Shown here in pieces: positions 1 through 8,384 of a stretch of 64,000 nucleotides of DNA (positions are counted from its first letter, which is position 1; each line of letters starts with the position of its first letter). Both the position numbers and the translations under genes were made by a program. The notes below the pieces were generated by a model. The model was not told the DNA's origin, searched no databases, and worked only from the letters and a program-made list of their open reading frames with translations. This DNA comes from Flavobacterium sp. DG2-3 (GTDB lineage: Bacteria > Bacteroidota > Bacteroidia > Flavobacteriales > Flavobacteriaceae): contig NZ_JAVAMB010000012.1 of the NCBI RefSeq assembly GCF_030730925.1, positions 62,001 through 126,000 of the forward strand, in the 5' to 3' direction.

Positions 1-1
1 C

Positions 2-1027
2 AGCATTGGAAATCGCCAGAATCTAGCTTCACCTGCAAGCGAATTTATGGGAATTACGGTAATCGCAATTTTATTATGGTACGGAGGCCAAATGGTTTTA
101 ATTGATAAAACCCTTGACGGCGCTTCTTTCATTGCTTATATGGGATTGGCTTATAACATTTTGACTCCAGCAAAAGCAATTTCTAAAGCTTCTTATGGAG
201 TAAAAAGAGGAAATGCTGCTGCAGAACGTGTTTTAGAAATTCTGGAGCAGGAAAATCCTATTACTTCTAAAGAAAAAGCTATTGAAAAAACAACTTTTGA
301 TGACAATATCAGCGTTCAAAATGTAAACTTCAAATATGAAGAAGAAACCGTTTTAAGGGACTTTTCTCTTCAAATTAAAAAAGGCCAAACTGTTGCTTTG
401 GTTGGACAATCTGGAAGCGGAAAAAGTACTATTGCCAATTTACTGACTCGTTTTTATGATGTGAATGATGGAACAATTTCGATTGACGGAACCAACATTA
501 AAGATATGAATTTGCAATCGCTTCGCAGTTTAATGGGATTGGTTACGCAAGACAGCATTTTATTTAATGACACTATTAAGGCAAATATTTCTTTAGGAAA
601 ATTAGATGCAACTGATGACGAGATTATCGAAGCACTAAAAATTGCTAATGCTTACGAATTTGTAAAAGAGCTGCAGCAAGGAATTTATACTAATATCGGA
701 GACAGCGGAAACAAACTTTCTGGCGGACAAAAACAGCGTTTATCAATTGCTCGTGCCGTATTGAAAAACCCGCCGATTATGATTTTAGACGAAGCAACAT
801 CAGCATTGGATACCGAAAGCGAAAAATTTGTTCAGGTGGCGCTTGAAAACATGATGCAAAACAGAACTTCGATTGTAATTGCGCACCGTCTTTCTACTAT
901 TCAAAAAGCAGATGTGATTGTCGTAATGCAAAAAGGAAAAATCGTTGAACAAGGAACTCACGAAGAGCTAATCGCACTCAACGGAACTTACAATAAATTG
1001 GTTACTATGCAGTCTTTCGAATCTTAA
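2..1027 (+). CDS. ABC transporter, permease/ATPase fusion (MsbA-like), 5' end missing
   Basis: The C-terminal part of an exporter half-transporter: the end of the membrane domain (WYGGQMVLID onward) is followed by a complete nucleotide-binding domain. Walker A GQSGSGKST, signature LSGGQ, Walker B IMILDEATSALD and H-loop IAHRLS are all present. The frame is open from base 2, so the gene begins before the window; about 340 of the usual 580 or so residues are seen. Such proteins act as homodimers in the inner membrane and export lipids or drugs; the substrate cannot be told from this part. The first in-frame ATG (base 47) lies inside the membrane domain and is not the real start. Confidence 0.93.
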   Translation, partial: SIGNRQNLASPASEFMGITVIAILLWYGGQMVLIDKTLDGASFIAYMGLAYNILTPAKAISKASYGVKRGNAAAERVLEILEQENPITSKEKAIEKTTFDDNISVQNVNFKYEEETVLRDFSLQIKKGQTVALVGQSGSGKSTIANLLTRFYDVNDGTISIDGTNIKDMNLQSLRSLMGLVTQDSILFNDTIKANISLGKLDATDDEIIEALKIANAYEFVKELQQGIYTNIGDSGNKLSGGQKQRLSIARAVLKNPPIMILDEATSALDTESEKFVQVALENMMQNRTSIVIAHRLSTIQKADVIVVMQKGKIVEQGTHEELIALNGTYNKLVTMQSFES

Positions 1028-1054
1028 AAAAAAACAGCATAACCCAATTATTTT

Positions 1055-1110
1055 ACACAGATTAAGGAAATATTAAAACTCAGTTTAATTTCTTTAATCT
1101 GTGTTTTATT
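1055..1110 (+). terminator. Terminator-like hairpin after the ABC exporter
   Basis: Inverted repeat: ACACAGATTAAGGAAAT at 1055-1071 pairs, with one mismatch, with ATTTCTTTAATCTGTGT at 1088-1104, and TTTTATTTT follows. It lies 28 bases after the exporter stop. The loop is long (about 16 bases), so it may also be one of the intergenic dyad repeats common in this window. Confidence 0.6.
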
Positions 1111-1156
1111 TTATAACTTTAGGTGAGTTAAAGAATAAATCGTTAATCTCACGAAA

Positions 1157-1858
1157 ATGTATCTTAACAACCCAAACATTACACTTCCTGAAGATCCTAA
1201 CACTGTCGTTTGGAAATATCTGGACTTATCTAAATTTCTTGATCTGCTGCTTTCAAAAAAGCTTTTCATGTCTCGTTCAGACAAATTTGAAGATCAATAC
1301 GAAGGCACTTTTAGCGAACCAACTTACGAGGAGATTAAAAAACTCGCTACTGACAATCCTGATTTTTTAAAATACTATAAAACACATCGCGAACAAGTTG
1401 CCATAAGCAGCTGGCATATTAACGAATATGAGTCTTTTGCCATGTGGCAGATTTTTACTCAAAATAGCGAAGGATTAGCCATTCAATCGACCATTGGACG
1501 TTTGCAGAAAGCATTAAAACCCGAGAACAATTTCGATCAATTTATCGGAGAAGTCAATTATATCGACTATCGAAAAGAATACATTCCGTTTGACGATTTG
1601 TTTTTTCCGTTTTTATTCAAAAGAAAAAGCTTTCAATACGAACGTGAAGTCCGCATTTTGACTGATACTTCAAAAAGTGATATCAAACTAAATGACGGTT
1701 TAAAAATAAATGTCGATATTAACCAATTAATTGAAAAGATATACATTCATCCAAAGTCTGAAAATTGGTATAAAAAACTGGTAATAGAATTGGTTGAACG
1801 CTTAGATTTTGGTTTTGAAATCGAGAAGTCTGATTTGGAGAGTGATATATTGATTTAA
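1157..1858 (+). CDS. DUF2971 family protein
   Basis: 233 residues. The N-terminus (VVWKYLDLSKFLDLLLSKKL, then MSRSDKFEDQYEG) and the later SSWHINEYESFAMWQIF are typical of DUF2971, whose members carry conserved F-x-D-x-x-E and W-x-x-x-x-x-E-S-x-A-M-W signatures. No signal peptide, so probably cytosolic. The molecular function of the family is not established; members are often scattered next to accessory or defence genes. Here it stands alone between the exporter and a convergent lipoprotein gene. Its stop is followed directly by the first 33-base octamer element. Confidence 0.85.
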   Translation: MYLNNPNITLPEDPNTVVWKYLDLSKFLDLLLSKKLFMSRSDKFEDQYEGTFSEPTYEEIKKLATDNPDFLKYYKTHREQVAISSWHINEYESFAMWQIFTQNSEGLAIQSTIGRLQKALKPENNFDQFIGEVNYIDYRKEYIPFDDLFFPFLFKRKSFQYEREVRILTDTSKSDIKLNDGLKINVDINQLIEKIYIHPKSENWYKKLVIELVERLDFGFEIEKSDLESDILI

Positions 1859-1859
1859 A

Positions 1860-2034
1860 GCTTCTAAGGTGCTGAGGTTCTAAGCTTCTGAGTTTTTTTT
1901 TAGCCACAGATTAAGAGGATTAGAAGAGATTTTCCTTTAACCTAAATAAAAAAAACGTCTAGAAATTTAAAATTTCTAGACGTTTTTTTTACGAGAGTGC
2001 GCAAAACTTAGAAGCTCAGAACCTCATCACCTTA
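1860..2034. repeat. Paired 33-base octamer elements around a hairpin
   Basis: Left arm 1860-1892 reads as four 8-base units (gcttctaa, ggtgctga, ggttctaa, gcttctga) plus g. The right arm 2007-2034 is the reverse complement of a similar array (ggtgatga, ggttctga, gcttctaa). The two arms enclose the terminator at 1948-1990. The right arm overlaps the stop codon of the lipoprotein gene. The same construction recurs at 18065 and 20649. Confidence 0.8.
1948..1990. terminator. Bidirectional terminator between convergent genes
   Basis: Perfect palindrome AACGTCTAGAAATTT / AAATTTCTAGACGTT with A-runs on the left and T-runs on the right, so it works on both strands. It serves the DUF2971 gene (+) and the lipoprotein gene (-). 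Confidence 0.9.
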
Positions 2035-2751
2035 AATAGGCTTATACCCCTTAACTTCCCACTTTTTAGAAGCTAAATCAATATAATTATAGTGCAGCAC
2101 ATCATTTTTATCAAACTGACCATTTTGGTTGGTATCTTCAATAGTTCTAAAATATAGACGGTTTTTAGAATCAATTAAATTCCAGTCGATTAATTCTTCT
2201 AAATCTGCTGAGACTTTTGTGAAGTTTTCTCCGCTGATGTCACTTAGGTATAACGTTTTGATATCGCTGGTATCAATTTTTCCGTCTTTATTAGTATCTG
2301 AATCTGTCAGGGTGTAAACCATAACATTATTATGCGTTCTGTCTGCAACAGTTTTCAGATAAGTAGCCGTTAAAATTAAAACTGGTTTATCCGATAAAGG
2401 TCGGATAGAATCTGAATCTACTTTTTGAAATTTTAAATTCTGCAGGTAACCTGTAATTTCATATTCGCCTAAATTCGAAATCGTAAAACTCACATCGTTT
2501 ACGCTAGACGAACCAAATCTTGCTTTAGAACCTCTTTCATACACTCTTAAATCACCTACGGGATGAATTAAATAATTTGTTCCTTCCATTTGGATAGGAA
2601 GATCGGCAATTTCAATTTGTGTAGAATCTGTTTTGGCAACGCTTACTTTGTTTGAAGCGCCATAACTTACTTTTGGCTTTTGAACTTCTTCTCGACAGCT
2701 AATTACTGTCCCGACAAGTATTAGGGCGATATATTTAAAATACTTTTTCAT
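2032..2751 (-). CDS. Lipoprotein with two EF-hand-like calcium loops
   Basis: 239 residues starting with a lipoprotein signal (MKKYFKYIALILVGTVISC; lipidated Cys about residue 19). Two acidic loops, DTNKDGKIDTSDI near residue 155 and DTNQNGQFDKNDV near 210, have the D-x-N/D-x-D/N-G-x-x-D spacing of EF-hand or dockerin-like calcium loops. No other domain is recognised. It is probably anchored in a membrane facing the periplasm or the surface. It is a single gene with a bidirectional terminator downstream. The real role is unknown; the calcium-loop reading is from motif shape only. Confidence 0.75.
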   Translation of the reverse strand: MKKYFKYIALILVGTVISCREEVQKPKVSYGASNKVSVAKTDSTQIEIADLPIQMEGTNYLIHPVGDLRVYERGSKARFGSSSVNDVSFTISNLGEYEITGYLQNLKFQKVDSDSIRPLSDKPVLILTATYLKTVADRTHNNVMVYTLTDSDTNKDGKIDTSDIKTLYLSDISGENFTKVSADLEELIDWNLIDSKNRLYFRTIEDTNQNGQFDKNDVLHYNYIDLASKKWEVKGYKPI

Positions 2752-2838
2752 CTATAATGGTTATATACGATTATCAAATATACTATTTTTGATTGTATTT
2801 TTGGATTTTACCAATAAAGATGACACTAAATTATCTTC

Positions 2839-3141
2839 TTATTCCAATCTTCTTTTAATTAAAGCATCCTTTAAATCTTGTATTGTTAAATCTTTTTTGT
2901 TTTTTCTTTAAAAAAAATAAGATACAAAGAGACTGATTTTATCTGACTCAGAATTAAAATGTTCTGCAAAATTAAAATCTGATATGTTTACATCAAAATC
3001 ACTAGAAAATTGGACCAAAAAGTCCACTGCTTCATCTCCATAAATCCCTAAATCTTTTTCAATCCAATAATTTGGAGATTGGTCATTAAAGAATTTCCCA
3101 GTTTGCTTTTTTAAAAATTGATACAGTTTAGAATAATCCAT
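2839..3141 (-). pseudogene. DUF1493 family gene interrupted by an in-frame TAA
   Basis: The first 77 codons (3141 down to 2908) encode MDYSKLYQFLKKQTGKF...DLGIYGDEAVDFLVQF, the acyl-carrier-like start of DUF1493 proteins. The frame then meets TAA in a T-rich run, but the same frame carries on for 22 codons (RKNKKDLTIQDLKDALIKRR..) to a second stop at 2839-2841. That tail matches the usual DUF1493 ending (a DLT-I-x-DL-x-x-A-I/L pattern). So a full-length gene of about 100 codons seems to have taken a nonsense change in its last quarter. The shorter product might still fold; that is not known. The family's function is unknown. Confidence 0.65.
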
Positions 3142-3243
3142 GCTTATAAAAATTCATTACCATTTTCCACCGCAATAAATAAAAGTCTGATATAAACATT
3201 ACACATTAAAAAAAGATTACTATTTATTTTTAAATAGCATTTC

Positions 3244-5709
3244 TCATAACCTCGCATTTAACTTAACGTTAAAAACCCTCGAAGTCATATAATTTGGAAT
3301 CGCATATTGATTTTTTGAATACACATCGCGAACCCAAGTATTTGTAATCGCGTTTTGATTATTAAAGAGATTAAAAATTTCTAGTCCAAGAGACAGCTCT
3401 TTAAAGTTTTTCAGCCAGCCTTTTTTAGTATTCTGCGTACTACTATCAACAAAAACTTTTGCAAAACCAATATCGGCTCTTCGGTAATCATTCAATCTAT
3501 TTTGATACAAATACGGATCTGTGTAGGCTGGTGCGCCTCCTGGCAATCCCGTATTATAAACCAAATTCAAATATACTTTTACACTTGGAATATTAGGCAT
3601 ATAATCCTGAAATAGCATTGCAAATTTTAAACGCTGATCTGTCGGACGAGCGATATAACCTTTGTTTTCATAATTCTCTTCGGTTTTCATATAGCCAAAA
3701 CTTACCCAAGATTCTGTTCCAGGCACAAATTCGCCATTTAATCTAAAATCTAAACCTTGAGCGTATGCCTTGGCATCGTTATTCGCCACATAACGAATTC
3801 GGACATTATCAATCGAATATACATTTACATCTGAAAGTGATTTATAATACAATTCCGTTACCCATTTAAAAGGGCGATTCCACATTTTAAAATTATAATC
3901 GTTACCCAAAACGACATGAACCGCTTCCTGCGCTTTCACATTCGGATTCACCACTCCATCCAGATCACGCAATTCCCTATAAAATGGTGGCTGATGATAC
4001 AACCCTCCAGAAATTCTAAAAACCATATCGCGATCCCAATCTGGTTTTATCGCAAATTGCGCACGCGGACTTACCACAAACTGCGTTTTTCCTTCTTCTA
4101 AAGCGCCTTCAACATTCCATCCTTGGAAACGCGCTCCCAAATGATACCAAATCTGACTTGATCCTAATTCTGATTGTTTGTTCCATTGTGCATAACCAGA
4201 AAAACGGTTTACAGTATTAAAATTCGTCGCTCGTATATTCTTATAAGGTAAAAGCGGACCTGCATAAGGTGTATAAGGCTGATTGTTTTCTGGCAAAATT
4301 GCTACTGGCGGATTTATAGAAAACCCTGCAGAATCGATTACTTCCCACTCCACTACTCGATCTCGAATAGATTCTCTTGTATATTTTAAACCAAATTCCA
4401 ATTGGCTTTCCTTCCAGTTTTTAATTCCTTTCAATTCGATGTTCGCAATCAAAGCATCCAAATCGTTTCGAGCGTGATTGAGCTGAGAACCGATTCCGCG
4501 TGTAAAATCTACTCCAGAAGCATTTTCTGGATCTTCAGCATTTACATTTCCTAAACGGTATTGAGCCAAAATATCAAAATGCTCTTTTTCTGTCGTATGA
4601 AATAAAGATCCAATTAATTTTAAAGTAAGCGTAGGCGAAGCTTTGCAAGTAGTTTTCAAAGCTCCAAAATAAGTATCGTACTGATCTTTTTCTTGTCCGT
4701 CATAATAAACTGCAAGTGCCATTGGCTGGTCTGCTGTTCCAAAATTAGTTTGGCGCACCAAAGGTTCATACGAATATTTATTTTGAGAAATATTTCCTAA
4801 AAAGCTCATTTGCCATTTTTCAGAAATATCATAATTTACATTGGTTTGAATATCTGCAAAAGTCGGCTTATAATTGGTGTCCGTATCTTGACTATTCACC
4901 AAAAGGCTATTATTTCTATAGCGAACTCCCGTTACAGCAGACCATTTTTTATTTTTAGAAACCAAATCGACAGTCGCACTTCCTCCTAAAAAACTGGCTT
5001 CAAAAGCTGCACCAAATTGAGTTGGTTTGCGATACGTAATATCTAAAACAGAAGACAATTTATCTCCAAATTTAGCTTGAAATCCACCTGCTGAAAATTC
5101 AACATTTTGGACTAAATCTGTATTGGTAAAACTAAGTCCTTCTTGCTGTCCCGAGCGAATTAAAAACGGACGGTATACTTCTACTTCATTTACATAAACT
5201 AGATTTTCGTCATAATTTCCACCTCTAACCATATATTGTGTGCTCAATTCGTTATTTGAATTAACGCCTGGAAGTGTTTTCAAAATATTTTCTATTCCCG
5301 CATTGGCGCCTGGAATTTTCTTTATGGTTTCAGTATCAACTGATGTAATTCCCTGAACTCGTTTTCTATTTCCAGAAGAAACAAACACTTCGCCCATTTG
5401 CTCCTCAGAATTATTCATGATCGGATTAAAAACAAAAACTTCATTTGTTTTTAAACTAACCGTCAGACTCATCATTTTTAAGGAAACGTGAGTAAAGATC
5501 AAAGAAACTTTTTTGTTTGACGGAATTACAATTTCATAAAATCCATTTGAATCGGACTGTACAGCAATATCCTGAGAAGAAACATTTACACCCGAAACAG
5601 GATGTTTTTCGGCATCTAAAATCAGCCCTTTAATACGAGCGTTTTGAGCTAATGCGCTACAGCTGAAAAAGAGAAAAAGAAAAGCGAATGTAAACCTGTT
5701 GTTACTCAA
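3244..5709 (-). CDS. TonB-dependent receptor with carboxypeptidase-like N-domain
   Basis: 821 residues with a signal peptide ending at ALAQ (about residue 22). A carboxypeptidase-regulatory-like beta domain follows (RIKGLILDAEKHPVSGVNVS, about 25-105), then a TonB plug (VDTETIKKIPGANAGIENILKTLPG, with the VRGG box at about 160) and an outer-membrane beta-barrel to the C-terminus. The ending LNARL is less aromatic than usual. Such receptors import siderophores, vitamins or oligomers with TonB energy; the substrate is not evident. The start lies 12 bases after the stop of the M23 peptidase gene, so the two are probably cotranscribed. Confidence 0.88.
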   Translation of the reverse strand: MSNNRFTFAFLFLFFSCSALAQNARIKGLILDAEKHPVSGVNVSSQDIAVQSDSNGFYEIVIPSNKKVSLIFTHVSLKMMSLTVSLKTNEVFVFNPIMNNSEEQMGEVFVSSGNRKRVQGITSVDTETIKKIPGANAGIENILKTLPGVNSNNELSTQYMVRGGNYDENLVYVNEVEVYRPFLIRSGQQEGLSFTNTDLVQNVEFSAGGFQAKFGDKLSSVLDITYRKPTQFGAAFEASFLGGSATVDLVSKNKKWSAVTGVRYRNNSLLVNSQDTDTNYKPTFADIQTNVNYDISEKWQMSFLGNISQNKYSYEPLVRQTNFGTADQPMALAVYYDGQEKDQYDTYFGALKTTCKASPTLTLKLIGSLFHTTEKEHFDILAQYRLGNVNAEDPENASGVDFTRGIGSQLNHARNDLDALIANIELKGIKNWKESQLEFGLKYTRESIRDRVVEWEVIDSAGFSINPPVAILPENNQPYTPYAGPLLPYKNIRATNFNTVNRFSGYAQWNKQSELGSSQIWYHLGARFQGWNVEGALEEGKTQFVVSPRAQFAIKPDWDRDMVFRISGGLYHQPPFYRELRDLDGVVNPNVKAQEAVHVVLGNDYNFKMWNRPFKWVTELYYKSLSDVNVYSIDNVRIRYVANNDAKAYAQGLDFRLNGEFVPGTESWVSFGYMKTEENYENKGYIARPTDQRLKFAMLFQDYMPNIPSVKVYLNLVYNTGLPGGAPAYTDPYLYQNRLNDYRRADIGFAKVFVDSSTQNTKKGWLKNFKELSLGLEIFNLFNNQNAITNTWVRDVYSKNQYAIPNYMTSRVFNVKLNARL

Positions 5710-5721
5710 AGATTTTGGGTT

Positions 5722-7413
5722 TTATTTTTTTTGACTTCTAAGAAAACGTGTTTCAAAGATAGTAGTATTTCCTACATTATCAACTACCTCGATTTTTAAA
5801 ACGTTTTCTCCATCTGCCAAATATTGCTCATCAAAAGTATGCGTAATTCTTCTAGCTTTATTTTCGTATTCAAACAATACCCAAGTTCCATTTAAATAAC
5901 CATTATAAGATTTTATTCCCGACAAAGAATCACTTATCGTAAAATCAATTTTCTTTTGATCGCTAATCCATTTTCCTTCAACAGGTTTGGCAATTTTAAT
6001 AACTGGCGGAATTGTATCCAGAACCAAACCGTATACACCCAAGACTTTTGCTTTGGCAGTAAAAACGTCATCTTTTCTAATCGTTCCGTTAAAACTTGTT
6101 CCTTTACCGATGTATAGTTTATCTCTCAAAGATTCTGGATAAGAGGCATCTTTTATCGTAATCGTAAAATTTGAATGCGCTGGAACCGTGTCATCGTGAA
6201 TATAAACTTTGTTATTTCTCACATCAAAATTCATATTAAAATCTTCGTAGAATGTACCTGCAGGAAAGAAAACAGACATATTATCTTTTTCAAAAATTGC
6301 ATCTTTGTCGTATTTTACAAAGTATTTAGAAATTACAGGTTCAGCTTCAACAAGTGGAGTTGCAGTATCGTATTCGATAGGAACCGTAACCGTTCTTTGG
6401 TTTCCAAAATAATCGGAAACCTCAATTCTGTAATTTGATTCCAAATTGGCTTCTGCCGTAATTACACCTCTAAGCGCATCTGTATTAATAATGCTTAAAG
6501 CAAAAGGCGTTTTCATAAAAAGTTTCTGCACACGCTGTCCGCTTTTTTTATATCGCTGATAATCGATAAAAGCATTGATATAGCGCATTTCGTCAAAAGA
6601 ATACGTATCGAACTGATAGTTATAATTCGGATTTCCGTTTAAAAAAGTCGAAACATTAAAAACCCCATTTTTATTATAAGACACATCATCAGTATCAATG
6701 GCATTGATTCCGAAACCAATTTTACCGTTAGCTTTAACTTTAGAAGCCAGATAATTTCCATCTTTTTGAAGTGTCATATTAACCAGCAAAGGCTGTTTTG
6801 ACTGATTTACCGTTGCATTATCTAGCGGATAAACATACAAACTGGATAAAGTAGGCTTTTTAGTATCTTTTATATTTTGGTCAAAGCCAAAGAAAATCGG
6901 ATTGATTACAAATTCTGTTTTTGTATCTCTAATTTCAAAATGAAGATGCGGTCCTTCAGAAGAACCTGTATTTCCAGAAAGACCAATTATGTCTCCTTTT
7001 GCAACAGGAAGTTCATCTGGTTTTGGAAACATTTCGATTTCATACGCCTTTTCTTTGTAATGCGTATTCTTTACATAGTCAAGAATTGCTCCAGTTGGCG
7101 TTTGCAAATGCCCATAAACAGACGTATATCCGTTTGGATGTGTAATATAAATGCATTTTCCGTTTCCATAAGTTGAAATTTTAATTCTAGAAACGTAACC
7201 ATCAGCAATGGCATGCACGGTCAACCCTTCTCTCTGATTGGTTTTCAAATCAAAACCAGCATGAAAATGATTAGGTCTTAACTCTCCAAAATTACCAGAA
7301 AGTTGCATTGGAATATCAAGCGGAGGACGGAAATAGTCTTTAGGATATTGCGTTTGAGCAAATATAGAATTACAAATCAAAAGGGCAAGTACAGGAAATC
7401 TCATAAGCAACAT
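5722..7413 (-). CDS. M23 family (LytM-type) metallopeptidase, secreted
   Basis: 563 residues with a signal peptide (cleavage likely after IFAQ). The M23 peptidase domain lies near the N-terminus: zinc ligands H51 and D55 in HFHAGFD and the HLHFE motif at about residue 157 are intact, so an active Zn endopeptidase acting on peptide cross-links of peptidoglycan is likely. The C-terminal 350 residues are beta-rich and unassigned (GIKSYNGYLNGTWVLFEYE near the end resembles Ig-like repeats). First gene of a two-gene unit with the TonB receptor. A second possible start is Met4 (MRFPVLALL), which gives a more typical signal peptide. Confidence 0.87.
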   Translation of the reverse strand: MLLMRFPVLALLICNSIFAQTQYPKDYFRPPLDIPMQLSGNFGELRPNHFHAGFDLKTNQREGLTVHAIADGYVSRIKISTYGNGKCIYITHPNGYTSVYGHLQTPTGAILDYVKNTHYKEKAYEIEMFPKPDELPVAKGDIIGLSGNTGSSEGPHLHFEIRDTKTEFVINPIFFGFDQNIKDTKKPTLSSLYVYPLDNATVNQSKQPLLVNMTLQKDGNYLASKVKANGKIGFGINAIDTDDVSYNKNGVFNVSTFLNGNPNYNYQFDTYSFDEMRYINAFIDYQRYKKSGQRVQKLFMKTPFALSIINTDALRGVITAEANLESNYRIEVSDYFGNQRTVTVPIEYDTATPLVEAEPVISKYFVKYDKDAIFEKDNMSVFFPAGTFYEDFNMNFDVRNNKVYIHDDTVPAHSNFTITIKDASYPESLRDKLYIGKGTSFNGTIRKDDVFTAKAKVLGVYGLVLDTIPPVIKIAKPVEGKWISDQKKIDFTISDSLSGIKSYNGYLNGTWVLFEYENKARRITHTFDEQYLADGENVLKIEVVDNVGNTTIFETRFLRSQKK

Positions 7414-7528
7414 TTTTGCTAAGATAGCGAAAAATTAACCAATAAAAGCAAGAAAAAGACCACAAAAAATACAATTAACTGAAATTCATTAATTTGATTA
7501 ATTTTAACGCAAAAAAATCGAGAAAAAA

Positions 7529-7558
7529 TTGCATTAATAAAAAGGAATACTAACTTTG
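7529..7558 (+). promoter_or_regulatory. Promoter for the zapA operon
   Basis: TTG at 7529-7531, then 19 bases, then TAACTTTG at 7551-7558. This fits the Bacteroidota housekeeping promoter (TTG, about 19 bases, TAnnTTTG) exactly and lies 28 bases before the first ATG. Confidence 0.8.
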
Positions 7559-7586
7559 TATGATTAAGTAATGAATAGGATGTATA

Positions 7587-7877
7587 ATGAGTGTAATTGC
7601 AGAAATAATTGATACTCTTGAATATAAAGTCGAAAAGCTTTTTGAAAAATCAAAAGCTTTCGAACAAAACAATCAAGTATTACGATTAGAACTAGCCAAA
7701 GCTGCGCAAATTATCCAGAAACAATCTGAGGAAATGGAAGCTTTGAAGAAGCAAAATGAAACACTTAAGATAGCCAATTCGTTGCTTGGCAGCGACAATA
7801 ACAAGAGAGAGACAAAGCTTAAAATAAATTCATTAATTCGCGAAATTGATTACTGTATAGCGCAACTATCAGATTAA
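7587..7877 (+). CDS. Small coiled-coil protein upstream of zapA
   Basis: 96 residues, mostly a coiled coil (residues 10-70: leucine/isoleucine heptads with many K, E and Q, e.g. LRLELAKAAQIIQKQSEEME). No catalytic motif. It sits 4 bases before zapA and shares its promoter. By size, coiled-coil nature and position it could be a ZapB-like division factor bridging ZapA to other parts, but this is inference; there is no sequence proof of homology. Confidence 0.8.
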   Translation: MSVIAEIIDTLEYKVEKLFEKSKAFEQNNQVLRLELAKAAQIIQKQSEEMEALKKQNETLKIANSLLGSDNNKRETKLKINSLIREIDYCIAQLSD

Positions 7878-7881
7878 CAGT

Positions 7882-8175
7882 ATGGACGGAAAGCTTAGAA
7901 TTAAAATATCAATTGCCGACCGCGTTTACCCACTTACGGTTGAACCCGCTCAGGAAGAAGGACTTAGAAGTGCTTCTAAAAAAATTGATGCTATGATAAA
8001 GCAGTTCGAAGAAAACTACGCGGTTCGTGACAAACAAGACGTTCTAGCCATGTGTGCATTACAATTTGCATCGCAAGTAGAACAAAAACAGATTGATAAT
8101 GCAATCGACGGAGAAGAAACCATCGAAAGAATTAAAAGATTAAACACGCTTTTAGATCAATATCTCGAAAATTAA
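7882..8175 (+). CDS. zapA: Cell division protein ZapA
   Basis: 97 residues. The opening KLRIKISIADRVYPLTV, then the EEGLRSASKKIDAMI segment and a C-terminal helix, follow the ZapA pattern: an N-terminal FtsZ-binding globular part and a C-terminal coiled coil. ZapA bundles FtsZ filaments at mid-cell. It is second in the operon, followed by a probable 6S RNA. A zapA-6S linkage is also known in Proteobacteria. Confidence 0.88.
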   Translation: MDGKLRIKISIADRVYPLTVEPAQEEGLRSASKKIDAMIKQFEENYAVRDKQDVLAMCALQFASQVEQKQIDNAIDGEETIERIKRLNTLLDQYLEN

Positions 8176-8194
8176 ACGTTCTTTACAGAAACTA

Positions 8195-8364
8195 AGATAC
8201 TGCCTACATTAGTTCACAATTGGTAAACTCAACACTAACAATTTAGAATGAGCAAATCGTCGCTACTATAGTATGCCCTCCTTTTGGCTGGGAAACTTGA
8301 ACAGTGAGTTAGCTCAAAACTTGTCTTTACGAGTTTATACAAGCAATTAATGTAGGCTTTTTTT
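8195..8364 (+). ncRNA. ssrS: Probable 6S RNA
   Basis: No frame is open in the 209-base gap between zapA and rny. GCCTACATT at 8202-8210 pairs with AATGTAGGC at 8349-8357, closing a long-range stem of about 140 bases that is followed directly by a T-run (8357-8364), as in a self-terminating small RNA. Size (about 165 nt), the terminal stem and the position beside zapA all fit 6S RNA, which binds housekeeping RNA polymerase and damps transcription in stationary phase. The 5' end is uncertain by 10 or more bases. No covariance search could be run. Confidence 0.68.
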
Positions 8365-8384
8365 ATATATAAACCCTAACAAAC

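Noticed and set aside
1101..1370. 89-codon open frame overlapping the DUF2971 start
   Set aside because: Out of frame with a recognised family member that explains the same DNA; no similarity of its own.
2908..3141. Programmed frameshift in the DUF1493 gene
   Set aside because: The tail is in the same frame as the first part, so a shift is not needed; a plain stop codon separates them.
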